Below are positions 1 through 8,775 of a stretch of DNA of 64,000 bases, piece after piece. The stretch comes from Leptolyngbya sp. PCC 7375 (GTDB lineage: Bacteria > Cyanobacteriota > Cyanobacteriia > Phormidesmidales > Phormidesmidaceae). The notes beneath the pieces were generated by a model. That model was given only the letters and a program-made list of their open reading frames with translations. It was not told the DNA's origin and searched no databases. Position 1 is the stretch's first letter. Each line of letters starts with the position of its first letter. The stretch spans positions 978,486-1,042,485 of the forward strand of contig NZ_JH993797.1 in the NCBI RefSeq assembly GCF_000316115.1, given 5' to 3'. A program made the position numbers and the translations under genes.

Positions 1-1
1 A

Positions 2-739
2 AAAGATGCTAAGTGGTGCAAAGGTATTGACTATTACGAGAACCTATATGCTTGGGATTTAAACAAACATTTAACAGCATTAGAAGCCTCACCAAATTAC
101 ACTCGTTCTCTGAATAATGTCAGAAAAGTTATTCAGCGCATGAAAACAGTGGACATACGGTATAAGTTTATTTATATCTTGAGAGACCCTGTACAAAAAA
201 TTGAATCAATGAGGAAGCAGGGTATTTATCAAGGCTGGTATGCTAAACAATTGGCAAGAGAGACTCCAGATAGTTTGCCGTTAAATGTAATTGAATCTGT
301 TAGCTATGCAGCAATAGTTGATGCTTTTACACGCAACTTTTCAAGGGAGCAAATACTTTTACTAAAAACAGATGAACTCAAGAAAGAAGTTATTTCTATG
401 ACTTTGAAACATAAGATCTGTCCATTTTTGGCGATAGAACCATCATTCGAATTTTCCCTTGGAAAAATACATAATTCCAAAAACTCCTACAGGACTGACA
501 CAATTTGGCATTACTTAAGGGAGGCCAGATATTTAAATCCGATCAAAAATATATTCCCTGACTCAATCAAGAACAATGCCCGTCATGTTCTAGCGAAGCC
601 ACTGATGAATCAGGATCAGGGTAAAGTCCCCCCTTTAACAGATGCGCAAAAAGATTTCATTCGGGCTACGCTAAAGGACGATAGTCATCGCTTAGAAACT
701 GAATACAGTTTGGATATATCAAATTGGGATTTGAATTAA
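2..739 (+). CDS. Sulfotransferase family protein, 5'-truncated
   Basis: The reading frame is open from base 2 to the TAA at 737-739, so the gene enters from outside the window; the first internal ATG at 140 is probably not the start. Before that ATG the frame encodes a W..Y...F stretch and EASPNYTR, the kind of GEASPxY motif that precedes the second PAPS-binding element in sulfotransferases. YKFIYILRDPVQKIES then matches the 3'-phosphate-binding RDPxxxxxS signature. The 5'-phosphosulfate loop would lie upstream and is missing. The enzyme should move a sulfate group from PAPS to a carbohydrate or other acceptor; the acceptor cannot be told. Codons are AT-richer than in the following genes, as often seen in glycan-modification islands. 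Confidence 0.75.
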   Translation, partial: KDAKWCKGIDYYENLYAWDLNKHLTALEASPNYTRSLNNVRKVIQRMKTVDIRYKFIYILRDPVQKIESMRKQGIYQGWYAKQLARETPDSLPLNVIESVSYAAIVDAFTRNFSREQILLLKTDELKKEVISMTLKHKICPFLAIEPSFEFSLGKIHNSKNSYRTDTIWHYLREARYLNPIKNIFPDSIKNNARHVLAKPLMNQDQGKVPPLTDAQKDFIRATLKDDSHRLETEYSLDISNWDLN

Positions 740-848
740 CGGACTGTAGAAACTCATATTATTTTTGGTGTGCCTTGACTCTAATCTTTCTTTCTCTATA
801 ATCCTTTTTTTAAATCAATCATGAAGTAGCCTTTAAGGCTGTAGACCT

Positions 849-1529
849 TTAGCGCATACTCTGGGGCCAAAATTGACTGGCATACAAAGCTGCTTGTGTG
901 CGATCGCGCAGTTGGAGTTGGCTCAAAATGCTGGTGACATGGTTTCGAACGGTGCGCTCAGAGATAAAAAGGTTTTCTCCAATTTCGCGATTATTGAGTC
1001 CTGTAACGATCAATTGGAGCACCTCTTGTTCGCGGGGGGATAGGGATCTCAATTTTTCAGGAAGTGCAGTTTCAGCATGAACAAGAGATGCTCCTGGTGC
1101 TTGAGAAGCGCCTAACGTCTTTTCAAAAAGACCAGGTCCCATGTGGGTATAGCCTTGATAGACAGCTCGAATAGCCATCACCAAGTCCTGAATAGGGGTT
1201 TGCTTAAGCAAATAGCCTTTAGCCCCCCAGCCCATCGCTTGCTGGACATAGTCACTATCGTCAAATGTGGTGAGCACTAGAATGTTTACCGCTGGAAAAT
1301 CGGCACAGATCTGTTTTGTTGCCGCGACACCATCCACCACCGGCATCCGCACATCCATCAAAATCACATCAGGTTGATTGGGGGTGCCATAGAGTGTTGA
1401 GACGTGATCAATCGCCTGTTGACCATTGGCTGCGTCGCCAACTACTGCTAAATCAGGTTGATTTCCCAACAGATTGGCCAAACCTTGTCGAATAATGGGT
1501 TGGTCATCCACCAGTAAGACGCGAATCAT
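849..1529 (-). CDS. NarL/FixJ-type response regulator
   Basis: A 226-residue protein: receiver domain at about 3-125 with the acidic pocket (VDD near 7-9), phospho-acceptor D59 in LMDVRMP, conserved T in LTTFD and K in LLKQT, followed by a C-terminal LuxR helix-turn-helix (LSPREQEVLQLIVTGLNNREIGENL). The frame also allows a start at 1556, but the domain begins at MIRVLLVDD and a GGAG lies upstream of 1529, so I chose 1529. It lies 50 bases downstream of the sensor kinase gene on the same strand and is its obvious partner. Its target genes are not evident; the kinase-regulator pair may control itself or the neighbouring methyltransferase. Confidence 0.9.
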   Translation of the reverse strand: MIRVLLVDDQPIIRQGLANLLGNQPDLAVVGDAANGQQAIDHVSTLYGTPNQPDVILMDVRMPVVDGVAATKQICADFPAVNILVLTTFDDSDYVQQAMGWGAKGYLLKQTPIQDLVMAIRAVYQGYTHMGPGLFEKTLGASQAPGASLVHAETALPEKLRSLSPREQEVLQLIVTGLNNREIGENLFISERTVRNHVTSILSQLQLRDRTQAALYASQFWPQSMR

Positions 1530-1579
1530 CCCTTGGGTCTCCTTAGATCTCCCCATTAATCAATCTCTCACATAAAGTT

Positions 1580-2884
1580 CTAGTCATCTGCCACCGATAC
1601 TGAATTCAAATTTGGTAGAGGCAGAGGATACTCTAGAGTCTGAGGAAGGGGCAAAACCACGCTGATGCGACAGCCAGCCCCTGATGCACTCCAGATTTGG
1701 CAGGTTCCACTGAGTGCGATCGCACGTTCCTTCATGCCCCGTAAGCCAAACCCTGTCGTATTTTTGCTAGGATCAAACCCCTTGCCATTATCCAACACTT
1801 CTACATAGAGACTCTGGGGTTTAGTCGATAGCTGCACAGATAGCTGTGTGGCTTGGGCGTGTTTCACCACATTAGTGAGGGCTTCCTGCACAATCCGGTA
1901 GGCGGTCAGACTCAGCTCATCGGACAGCGGTGCCGTAATATTAATCTCACACGCTGGCGTTATCGGTGTGGATTGACAGACCTTATTAACCAATTCGGTA
2001 ATCGCCACCTGCAAAGGTTTATCCGTTTGAGGAGAGTCGCGTAGAGCCGCAACAGCCCGTGAAACCTCTTTGAGCGCCTGATAAGATGAATCTTTGGCTT
2101 CAAGCAGATAAGACTTTGCCCGTCCATTATCTTGTTCCCAAAAGAGGAGGACATTTTCTAGCAAAATAGTTTGAGCGGTCAGGGAATGTCCGAGGGAATC
2201 ATGAATTTCGCGGGCGATGCGATTACGTTCTTGTAATGCGGCCTGACTTTCCACCTGTAGCGCATATTGTTGTAATTGATCATGGGCGCTTTCCAGTTTC
2301 TGTTGATTCCTATGGACGTTAAGCAAAGCATCCACCAGTAAAAAAACAAACAGTAGCGCCAGGGTAAAGAGAATGATGGCATTGGTCTGAAACACGCTTA
2401 CCTGCCATGCCTCAGGGGTTGACATTAGTCGAGATAGATTTCGACTAATGGCCGTCTGACCCAAGGTTAGTGATACGAATAAGTGTGAGCCAAACGTAAT
2501 GCCTGCCACTACAAGTCGCCCTCTTGTGTGAAAGATTTGACAACTACGGATGATAATGACCAATCCCAGCAGTGGGATAATCCTTACCATCAAAGGATTA
2601 TCAAAACAACGCAGCACCAAAATACCGAAGAGGCTAAGCTCGATTGCGGTATAAAGAATCTTGGCCCGGCACTGAGTCAACGGTAGATAAAGCCCCATGA
2701 CGCCAATCAAACCAAACAAGAGCAGTTCTGGCCAGGTAACCTGAAATGTCCGATGGAAAACCATTGCCGTAATGCTAACCAGCAGACCCATGCTGAGCAA
2801 AATCCACTCAATATGCAGCAGTATGCGCAAGGGTCTGGTGACTGTGAAATCTGGGAATAGTCGGGAGGGTGGGTTTAGGACCAT
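1580..2884 (-). CDS. NarL-family sensor histidine kinase
   Basis: A 434-residue membrane kinase. About six hydrophobic segments occupy residues 20-195 with no large extracytoplasmic loop, so the signal is probably sensed within or at the membrane. A short coiled coil (about 195-220) leads to a HisKA_3 dimerisation domain with the motif REIHDSLGHSLT, phospho-acceptor H228. The HATPase_c domain follows, with N-box residues in LTAYRIVQEALTNVVKHA and glycine boxes DNGKGFD and GFGLRGMKER. Length and order are those of the DesK/NarX-like kinases. It is transcribed with the response regulator downstream. Confidence 0.9.
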   Translation of the reverse strand: MVLNPPSRLFPDFTVTRPLRILLHIEWILLSMGLLVSITAMVFHRTFQVTWPELLLFGLIGVMGLYLPLTQCRAKILYTAIELSLFGILVLRCFDNPLMVRIIPLLGLVIIIRSCQIFHTRGRLVVAGITFGSHLFVSLTLGQTAISRNLSRLMSTPEAWQVSVFQTNAIILFTLALLFVFLLVDALLNVHRNQQKLESAHDQLQQYALQVESQAALQERNRIAREIHDSLGHSLTAQTILLENVLLFWEQDNGRAKSYLLEAKDSSYQALKEVSRAVAALRDSPQTDKPLQVAITELVNKVCQSTPITPACEINITAPLSDELSLTAYRIVQEALTNVVKHAQATQLSVQLSTKPQSLYVEVLDNGKGFDPSKNTTGFGLRGMKERAIALSGTCQIWSASGAGCRISVVLPLPQTLEYPLPLPNLNSVSVADD

Positions 2885-2979
2885 TAGGCTTCAACTCTTA
2901 ACACAAGGGTTTCTCTCCAGGGTTCAGGCTAGCCTGTATACAGCTCTATGCGACTTTGCCAATTGATGACGACAGTTGC

Positions 2980-3003
2980 GGTTCCCCTTAGTCAAGGGGA
3001 ACC
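2980..3003. terminator. Perfect hairpin between methyltransferase and kinase genes
   Basis: GGTTCCCCTT and AAGGGGAACC form a perfect 10-bp stem around the loop AGTC. It lies 3' of the methyltransferase gene and 5' of the kinase gene on the minus strand. A second small hairpin (AGGAC-AATA-GTCCT) at 3114-3127 sits nearer the methyltransferase end. There is no U-run after either, so a factor-independent terminator is only a possibility; an mRNA-stability or operator role is equally open. Confidence 0.4.
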
Positions 3004-3141
3004 TTGGGTTAGAGCATCTTGAACCTAGGGCATTGCTTGAAATAATCCCTAATTTACCATTGCGAAATTGAGCCGCCCAGTCACTTAAGTCCTAATTCTA
3101 TGGGACTGTCGATAGGACAATAGTCCTGGTCAAACATGCCC

Positions 3142-3873
3142 TCAGTTGCGCATGACGAAGAATGCATAGCTGAAGTAGTCAGAGTACTTGCGGAAGGTTG
3201 AGATCTCGTTTCTCGCCTCTTTCAGGACAGCCTCTGCCTCTGGTATGCCACTCCACTCTGCTGTTTTCTCAGCGATGCGCTCCTCCATTGGGTTGTAGTA
3301 ATGCTCAGTCCATGCGGTAGCTGGCAATACGAAATGCCCGACGGACTCGTAGCCAATGCGCTTAATAACTTCAAGTTTCGCAGCTACAGTATCAATCTCG
3401 GGATACTCTTTCCAGAATTCAACCGCCTCAGCCGGGGGGTTAGATTTTAACCACACCACCTCGCTTACCGCTACGTAGCCACCTGGTTTAAGGAAATTTT
3501 TGACCTTCTTGAGACCCGTTTCGAAGCCTAAGAAATAGATCGATCCCTCAAACCAAACAACATCGAAGCTCGACTCTGGGAAAGCCATCTCCAGCATACT
3601 CTGCTCTAACGTTTCGAGGCGCTCAGAGACCCCAGCACTTTCAGCTCTAGCTCTTACTTGGGCAATCATTTCTGGGAGGAGGTCAAGGGCGACAACTGTA
3701 CCCGATGTGATACGCAAAAGCTCGATTGTCTGCATGCCAGGGCCACAGCCAACGTCCAGGATTTTGGGTGACTCAGGGAGATTCGACATCATTTCGAAGG
3801 CTCTTCGAGTCAGCTCGTTGGAGCCGGGGCCAGCTCGCGGCAAGGTTCCATAGATCTGGAGAAAGTAGTCCAT
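3142..3873 (-). CDS. Class I SAM-dependent methyltransferase
   Basis: A 243-residue protein with the Rossmann methyltransferase signature: motif I ILDVGCGPGMQT (about residues 38-49) for SAM binding, an acidic residue after strand 2 (VVALDLLPE), and FDVVWFEGSIYFLG as motif IV. It resembles Methyltransf_11/25 proteins that act on small molecules; the substrate is unknown. The start is supported by GGAGG seven bases upstream of the ATG at 3873. No biosynthetic cluster surrounds it. A 16-base stretch inside it (3458-3473) recurs exactly at 4217-4232 upstream, possibly a trace of local duplication. Confidence 0.85.
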   Translation of the reverse strand: MDYFLQIYGTLPRAGPGSNELTRRAFEMMSNLPESPKILDVGCGPGMQTIELLRITSGTVVALDLLPEMIAQVRARAESAGVSERLETLEQSMLEMAFPESSFDVVWFEGSIYFLGFETGLKKVKNFLKPGGYVAVSEVVWLKSNPPAEAVEFWKEYPEIDTVAAKLEVIKRIGYESVGHFVLPATAWTEHYYNPMEERIAEKTAEWSGIPEAEAVLKEARNEISTFRKYSDYFSYAFFVMRN

Positions 3874-3922
3874 CAGATTCCTCCGTTAACTGCTCAGATC
3901 ATAGTCTCATCAAATGATGGGT

Positions 3923-4186
3923 TTAGCACCTACCAGAGAGGGTAAGCGGTGCATGACTCACACTACGACCATAGTTACTAAGCTTCTTGAATGTATTCAT
4001 CCAAAAGGGCATAAGCGCCAATCTCAACAAGTATTCAAAGTTTTGTTCTTGAAGGACAGCAACAGATTTATGCCCTTTCTCACCCTCAAAAGTATACACG
4101 CCAAAGTCATTGAATCTTCTCCACGCTACAAATCTCGCCGTCGGTTCGCGATGATCATAAACGGATGTAATTGTCTCAAACGTCAC
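3923..4186 (-). CDS. Possible small hypothetical protein or gene relic
   Basis: A GTG-initiated 87-codon frame without a recognised family. The amino-acid pattern (DHREPTARFVAWRRFNDFG, then KSVAVLQEQNFEYLLRLALM) reads more like protein than the opposing frame at 3914-4246. The frame stays open upstream beyond the GTG to a stop near 4300 without an ATG, so this may be the decayed 3' part of a longer gene. No ribosome binding site is evident. I cannot assign a function. Confidence 0.3.
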   Translation of the reverse strand: MTFETITSVYDHREPTARFVAWRRFNDFGVYTFEGEKGHKSVAVLQEQNFEYLLRLALMPFWMNTFKKLSNYGRSVSHAPLTLSGRC

Positions 4187-4489
4187 AATGGCCAGGTCAT
4201 TGTAATCGGGGGATCTACCTCGCTTACCGCTAAGACCAACGAATAAGACGAACGAAATCCGAACGAAATCCTTTTGTGAATTTATTTTAATTCCTTGTCA
4301 GGGTAGACAATGCTTTCTTGAAAGGTTGAAAAGGTCACTAATTCTGGCTTTTTAGCGGAAAAGTTGAAGTGTTATGAGATTGGTATAGACAAGTTTAGGC
4401 TGTCTGAAGATGGGAATATTAATCAAAATAAATTAATAATTAGGAGCGTATTGAGTTCAATTTGAGAAATTCAAGGGTTGTTCTCCAAA
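4187..4489. other. Intergenic region before the ethylene-receptor kinase
   Basis: No convincing gene. It contains an exact 11-bp tandem duplication, CGAACGAAATC at 4249-4259 and 4260-4270, and the 16-base match to the methyltransferase gene at 4217-4232. The AT-rich part after about 4380 should hold the promoter of the downstream kinase gene; AAGGG at 4473-4477 is its likely ribosome binding site. Confidence 0.5.
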
Positions 4490-7400
4490 ATGTTGAGTAT
4501 TTCATTGCTTAGCCAATATATGCCCCATGGCTACTGCTATTGGTGGAGGCCCAGTCTGGTTGGATTACATTTAGTATCAGACACTTTCATTGGGCTGGCT
4601 TACTATTCTATTCCCATCACCTTAGTCTGTTTCCTGAAAAAGCGTGAGAGTATACCCTTTTATAAAATATTTCTGCTTTTTGCAGCGTTTATTTTTTTAT
4701 GTGGCACCACACATTTAGTTGAGGTCTGGACCCTATGGCATTCAGACTATTGGGTTTCTGGTGTTCTTAAGGCGATCACAGCCAGTATTTCTATGTATAC
4801 TGCGATTGCCCTCATGCCGATGCTACCTAAAGCTCTAGACTTACGTACCCCGACTGAGCTAGAAGCCTTAAATCAACAATTGGAACAGGAAATCGCTGAG
4901 CGTAGACAAGCTGAAGTAGAGCTACGAGAATTATCGACCCGGCTAGACTTAGCTCTGGAGGCAGTGGGCATTGGTATTTGGGATTGGAACATCACTCACA
5001 ATAAATTGATCTGGGATAGTCGGTTCTATGAACTCTATGGCACTACACCGGAAGCGTTTGAGCGAGATTACTCAGCCTGGGCAAAGCGTGTTCATCCAGA
5101 GGATCGACCGCATGCAGAAGCTGCTATACAGCGTGCTTTACGCAATGAAGCCGTCTATGACATTGAATTTCGGGTAGTTCATGCCGATGGTGCAATTCGC
5201 TATATGAAAGCGGATGGCCTGGTGCAACGGGATGACGAGGGAACCCCTATTCGTATGATTGGGACAAATTACGACATCACCGATCGTAAAGAGGCCGAAC
5301 ACCAGTTGATGGCGAGTGAAGAACGCTTTGCTAGCCTTGCGGCTACGGCTCCCGTAGGCATTTTTCGGGCAAATACTGAGGGGGGATGTATTTATGTCAA
5401 CAAACATCTATGCGAGATTGCCCGGTTGCCCTCGGAAAAAATGTTAGGGGCAGGCTGGACTCAGGCTCTATATCCAGAGGATCGAGACGTCATTTTGGCA
5501 GAATGGCATAAAGCTACTAGCCAGAACCTTCCCTTTCAATTGGAATATCGATTTGGGGATCCATCAGGCTCGGTGACTTGGGTATATGAAAAAGCGGTCC
5601 CAGAGTTCAATCACGCCCATGAAGTGATCGGCTATATAGGGTGTCTGACTAATATTACCGAGCGTAAACAAACAGAACTTCGACTGAAAGTTGCTACAGA
5701 TAAAGTTGCGCAAAAAGAGGCCCTGTTTCGAAACACTTTTGAGCAAGCGGCGGTAGGAATTGCACATCTTGCTATCACCAGGCAATTTATTCGTCTTAAT
5801 CAGCGCTACTGTGAAATTCTTGGCTATTCACAACAAGAACTTTTAAACCTGACGTTTCAAGACATTACCTACCTAGAGGATGTGGAACATGACCTGAACT
5901 ATACGCAGCAGGTTCTTACAAATCAGATTCAGACCTTCTCCATGGAAAAACGCTATATCCGAAAGAATGGAACTCTTATGTGGGCCCATGTGACGGTTTC
6001 GTTGGTAAGGTTTCAGAATGGTGAGCCGGATTATTTTATTGAGGTTATAGAAGATATCAGTGCTCGCAAACAAACGGAAGAAATGCTGCGTCTCTATGAG
6101 CGTGCGGTTTGTACTACACCCGACCATATGTCATTTGTGGATTGCAATTACATCTATTCCATGGTCAATGATGCCTATGCTCAAAAATTTGGTAAATCCA
6201 AAGCCAAGATTATTGGTCATTCAGTAGCAGAGCTTCTGGGCGAGGACATATTTTTGCAAACCATAAAACCTAATCTTGATCGCACCTTTGCAGGGGAAAC
6301 AGTGCACTACCAAAGTCTATTTTCCTTGCCTGATGATGAGCTACAGCAGTATCTGGATGTTACCTATGCCCCTTATCACGAAGTAGATGGAACGATTACC
6401 GGGGCCGTAGTCAGCGTGCGAGACATCTCAGAAATCCATGCAGCTGAGTTAGCCCTGACCCACCAGACATGTCGGGCGGAGGCTTTGCTAGAGCTATCTC
6501 AGCTAGCTGAGCAATTGAATGAACATGAATTTATACAACAGGCCCAGGACATTGCCAAAAACCTGACGGGTAGCCAGGTCGCCTTCCTCTACCTTGTCTA
6601 TGAGGATCAAGCAACCTTTGAATTGATGAGTGGGGGACAGCAAACCTTAACTGACTTTGGTAATACCGTCGCTAAGGCTGGTCTGCCAATTAATCAGGAG
6701 GGGATTTTGGCTGATGTTCTGCATCAGCGCAAGTCTATAATTTGCAATTATGCCTGTAGTCCCGCTCGACAAGAACAAGACTTTCTTCAAACACAAGGAT
6801 TATTGCAAAATCATGAGCAACTTAATTGCCTCCTGAGTATTCCTGTCATTGAAAATGGCAAAGTCGTGATGCTCACAGGAGTTGGCAACAAGAGCACCAG
6901 CTACACCGATATGGATGTTGAGACGGTGCAGTTGATTTCCAATCTGGTCTGGCACACGATACAGCATTATCGATCGCTACAAACGTCTCGGTTACTGGCT
7001 GCGGTGGTGGAGTCTACCGAAGACGCCGTCATTACCAAGGATCTCAATTGTTCCATTACCAGTTGGAATGTAGGAGCAGAAAAGCTCCTGGGTTATTCAG
7101 CATCAGAAGCCATTGGACAACCGATCACCATGCTTTTCCCAAATGATCGGATTTCTGAAGAAAGTTATATTCTTGCGCAGATCAATCAGGGCAAAAGCAT
7201 TGACCATTTTGAAACGGTTCGTCGTCATAAAAACGGGACGCTTTTAGACGTGTCGCTTACCATCTCCCCCTTAAGGGATCGAACTGGCCAGGTGATTGGG
7301 GGCTCAAAAATAATGCGAGATATTTCGGCCCGTAAGGCGGCAGAGGATCAACTTAAGGCCGAAGTCAAAAGGCGTCAGCAAGTGATTCAGGCGTTGCAAC

Positions 7401-8146
7401 TTACTACCCAACGCCTAGAGGAAAGTAACCAAGAACTCCAGGATTTTGCCTATGTGGCGTCCCATGACCTCCAGGAACCTCTGCGGAAAGTGCAAGTCTT
7501 TGGCGATCGCTTAAGCCATACCTGTCAAGATCGGCTTTCTGAGAAAGGGCAAGACTATTTGGTACGGATGCTAAATGCGGCAGTGCGTGCTCAGGCCCTG
7601 ATTAATGATTTGCTTAGCTTTTCGAGGGTGACAACGCAGGCTAAACCCTTTACTCCCACAGACTTATCACAAGTCATGGCGGGGGTTTTATCGGATTTAG
7701 AGGTTCGTATTGAGCAAACTGGGGCTACCGTAGATGTGGACCCGTTACCGACCATTGATGCTGATCGCATGCAAATGCAACAGGTCTTTCAAAATCTTGT
7801 CGGTAATGCCCTCAAGTTTCATAAACCAGATGTAGTACCCCAGGTTCAGGTGAGGATGCAGAGTTATTTTACGGGAGGAAAAGAAGTTTGTGAATTACGA
7901 GTGATCGACAATGGAATAGGTTTTGATGTTAAGTATTGCGATCGCATTTTTCAGCCATTTCAGCGCCTTCACGGACGCAAGACCTATGAAGGCAGTGGTA
8001 TTGGTTTAGCAATTTGTCGTAAGGTGATTCACCGTCACGGGGGCATGCTCCGGGCAGAAAGCCAGCCTGGAGAAGGAGCCACATTTATCGCCACCTTACC
8101 AGTTCATCATTCCCAAGGAGAAGAGAATGTCTCAACAACGGAGTAA
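4490..8146 (+). CDS. Ethylene-receptor-type multi-PAS/GAF histidine kinase
   Basis: A 1218-residue membrane kinase. Three N-terminal hydrophobic segments (about 20-112) carry the ethylene/copper-binding signature: D31, Y38, I41, P42, I68, C71 and H75 keep exactly the spacing of Arabidopsis ETR1 Asp25, Tyr32, Ile35, Pro36, Ile62, Cys65 and His69; Cys and His are the Cu(I) ligands. Four PAS domains (about 150-650), a GAF domain (about 660-830), a fifth PAS, a HisKA domain (DFAYVASHDLQEP, H992) and a HATPase_c with intact N and G boxes follow. The GAF lacks an obvious bilin-binding cysteine, unlike SynEtr1. The frame allows a TTG at 4478, but ATG 4490 has better spacing to AAGGG. It overlaps the next gene by 20 bases, implying coupled translation. 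Confidence 0.92.
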   Translation: MLSISLLSQYMPHGYCYWWRPSLVGLHLVSDTFIGLAYYSIPITLVCFLKKRESIPFYKIFLLFAAFIFLCGTTHLVEVWTLWHSDYWVSGVLKAITASISMYTAIALMPMLPKALDLRTPTELEALNQQLEQEIAERRQAEVELRELSTRLDLALEAVGIGIWDWNITHNKLIWDSRFYELYGTTPEAFERDYSAWAKRVHPEDRPHAEAAIQRALRNEAVYDIEFRVVHADGAIRYMKADGLVQRDDEGTPIRMIGTNYDITDRKEAEHQLMASEERFASLAATAPVGIFRANTEGGCIYVNKHLCEIARLPSEKMLGAGWTQALYPEDRDVILAEWHKATSQNLPFQLEYRFGDPSGSVTWVYEKAVPEFNHAHEVIGYIGCLTNITERKQTELRLKVATDKVAQKEALFRNTFEQAAVGIAHLAITRQFIRLNQRYCEILGYSQQELLNLTFQDITYLEDVEHDLNYTQQVLTNQIQTFSMEKRYIRKNGTLMWAHVTVSLVRFQNGEPDYFIEVIEDISARKQTEEMLRLYERAVCTTPDHMSFVDCNYIYSMVNDAYAQKFGKSKAKIIGHSVAELLGEDIFLQTIKPNLDRTFAGETVHYQSLFSLPDDELQQYLDVTYAPYHEVDGTITGAVVSVRDISEIHAAELALTHQTCRAEALLELSQLAEQLNEHEFIQQAQDIAKNLTGSQVAFLYLVYEDQATFELMSGGQQTLTDFGNTVAKAGLPINQEGILADVLHQRKSIICNYACSPARQEQDFLQTQGLLQNHEQLNCLLSIPVIENGKVVMLTGVGNKSTSYTDMDVETVQLISNLVWHTIQHYRSLQTSRLLAAVVESTEDAVITKDLNCSITSWNVGAEKLLGYSASEAIGQPITMLFPNDRISEESYILAQINQGKSIDHFETVRRHKNGTLLDVSLTISPLRDRTGQVIGGSKIMRDISARKAAEDQLKAEVKRRQQVIQALQLTTQRLEESNQELQDFAYVASHDLQEPLRKVQVFGDRLSHTCQDRLSEKGQDYLVRMLNAAVRAQALINDLLSFSRVTTQAKPFTPTDLSQVMAGVLSDLEVRIEQTGATVDVDPLPTIDADRMQMQQVFQNLVGNALKFHKPDVVPQVQVRMQSYFTGGKEVCELRVIDNGIGFDVKYCDRIFQPFQRLHGRKTYEGSGIGLAICRKVIHRHGGMLRAESQPGEGATFIATLPVHHSQGEENVSTTE

Positions 8147-8600
8147 ACCTGCGATTATTTTGATGGCCGACGACGATGAGGACGATCGCCTTTTTACCCA
8201 GGAAGCCTTAGCCGAAAATCGAGTTGCTAACGAGCTGTATTTCGTTGAAGATGGGGAAGACCTGATGGATTATCTATATCAACGAGGAAACTACAGTGAC
8301 CCTGGTGTTGCCCCGCGTCCCACGTTAATTTTATTGGATCTGAATATGCCTCGCAAAGATGGTCGTGAAGCTCTAGAAGAGATTAAGCATGATCCTGTAC
8401 TACGCAGCATTCCAGTCGTAGTATTAACCACATCTAAAGCCGAAGAAGATATCTTAAAAACCTATGATTTGGGTGCTAACTCATTTATTACTAAACCTGT
8501 GGGCTTTCAATCCATGGTTGATATCATGAAAACCCTTGGTACATACTGGTTTCAAATTGTACATTTGCCTGATGAAGTCAGTTCAGCATCAAGGCCTTAA
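8127..8600 (+). CDS. Rcp1-like single-domain response regulator
   Basis: A 157-residue stand-alone receiver. It has the acidic cluster DDDEDD near the N-terminus, acceptor D71 in LILLDLNMPRKDGREAL, the conserved T in LTTSKAEED and K in ITKPVGF. The insertion LMDYLYQRGNYSDP between helix 2 and strand 3 is typical of the Rcp1 family that partners phytochrome-type kinases, and the upstream kinase has the matching phytochrome-type phospho-acceptor motif. The 20-base overlap with the kinase gene makes it the cognate partner. With no output domain it probably passes phosphate onward or acts through protein contacts. GAGAAGAG supplies the ribosome binding site inside the kinase gene. Confidence 0.92.
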   Translation: MSQQRSKPAIILMADDDEDDRLFTQEALAENRVANELYFVEDGEDLMDYLYQRGNYSDPGVAPRPTLILLDLNMPRKDGREALEEIKHDPVLRSIPVVVLTTSKAEEDILKTYDLGANSFITKPVGFQSMVDIMKTLGTYWFQIVHLPDEVSSASRP

Positions 8601-8775
8601 GCCTCCCTTAGAGCCACTCTTTGAAGTACATGTCAACGTTTTTATACTTTATGCATTCAGCTTTGCAGCCTCTTAAGAGCGCTAGAAGTCTAAAGTACTG
8701 AAAGTTTTCCTATCAGAGGTTGCCCATCTTAAAGACTCAATTTTTATCGTCACAGATTTTAGGAAAATGATAACA

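Noticed and set aside
3914..4246. 110-codon plus-strand ORF
   Set aside because: It lies over the more protein-like minus-strand frame, has no family signature and a Ser/Lys/Arg-rich composition typical of antisense frames.
6478..6990. GAF domain of the ethylene-receptor kinase as a light-sensing cyanobacteriochrome
   Set aside because: It lacks a Cys-His chromophore motif and resembles generic GAF domains of multi-PAS kinases, so I did not call a photoreceptor.
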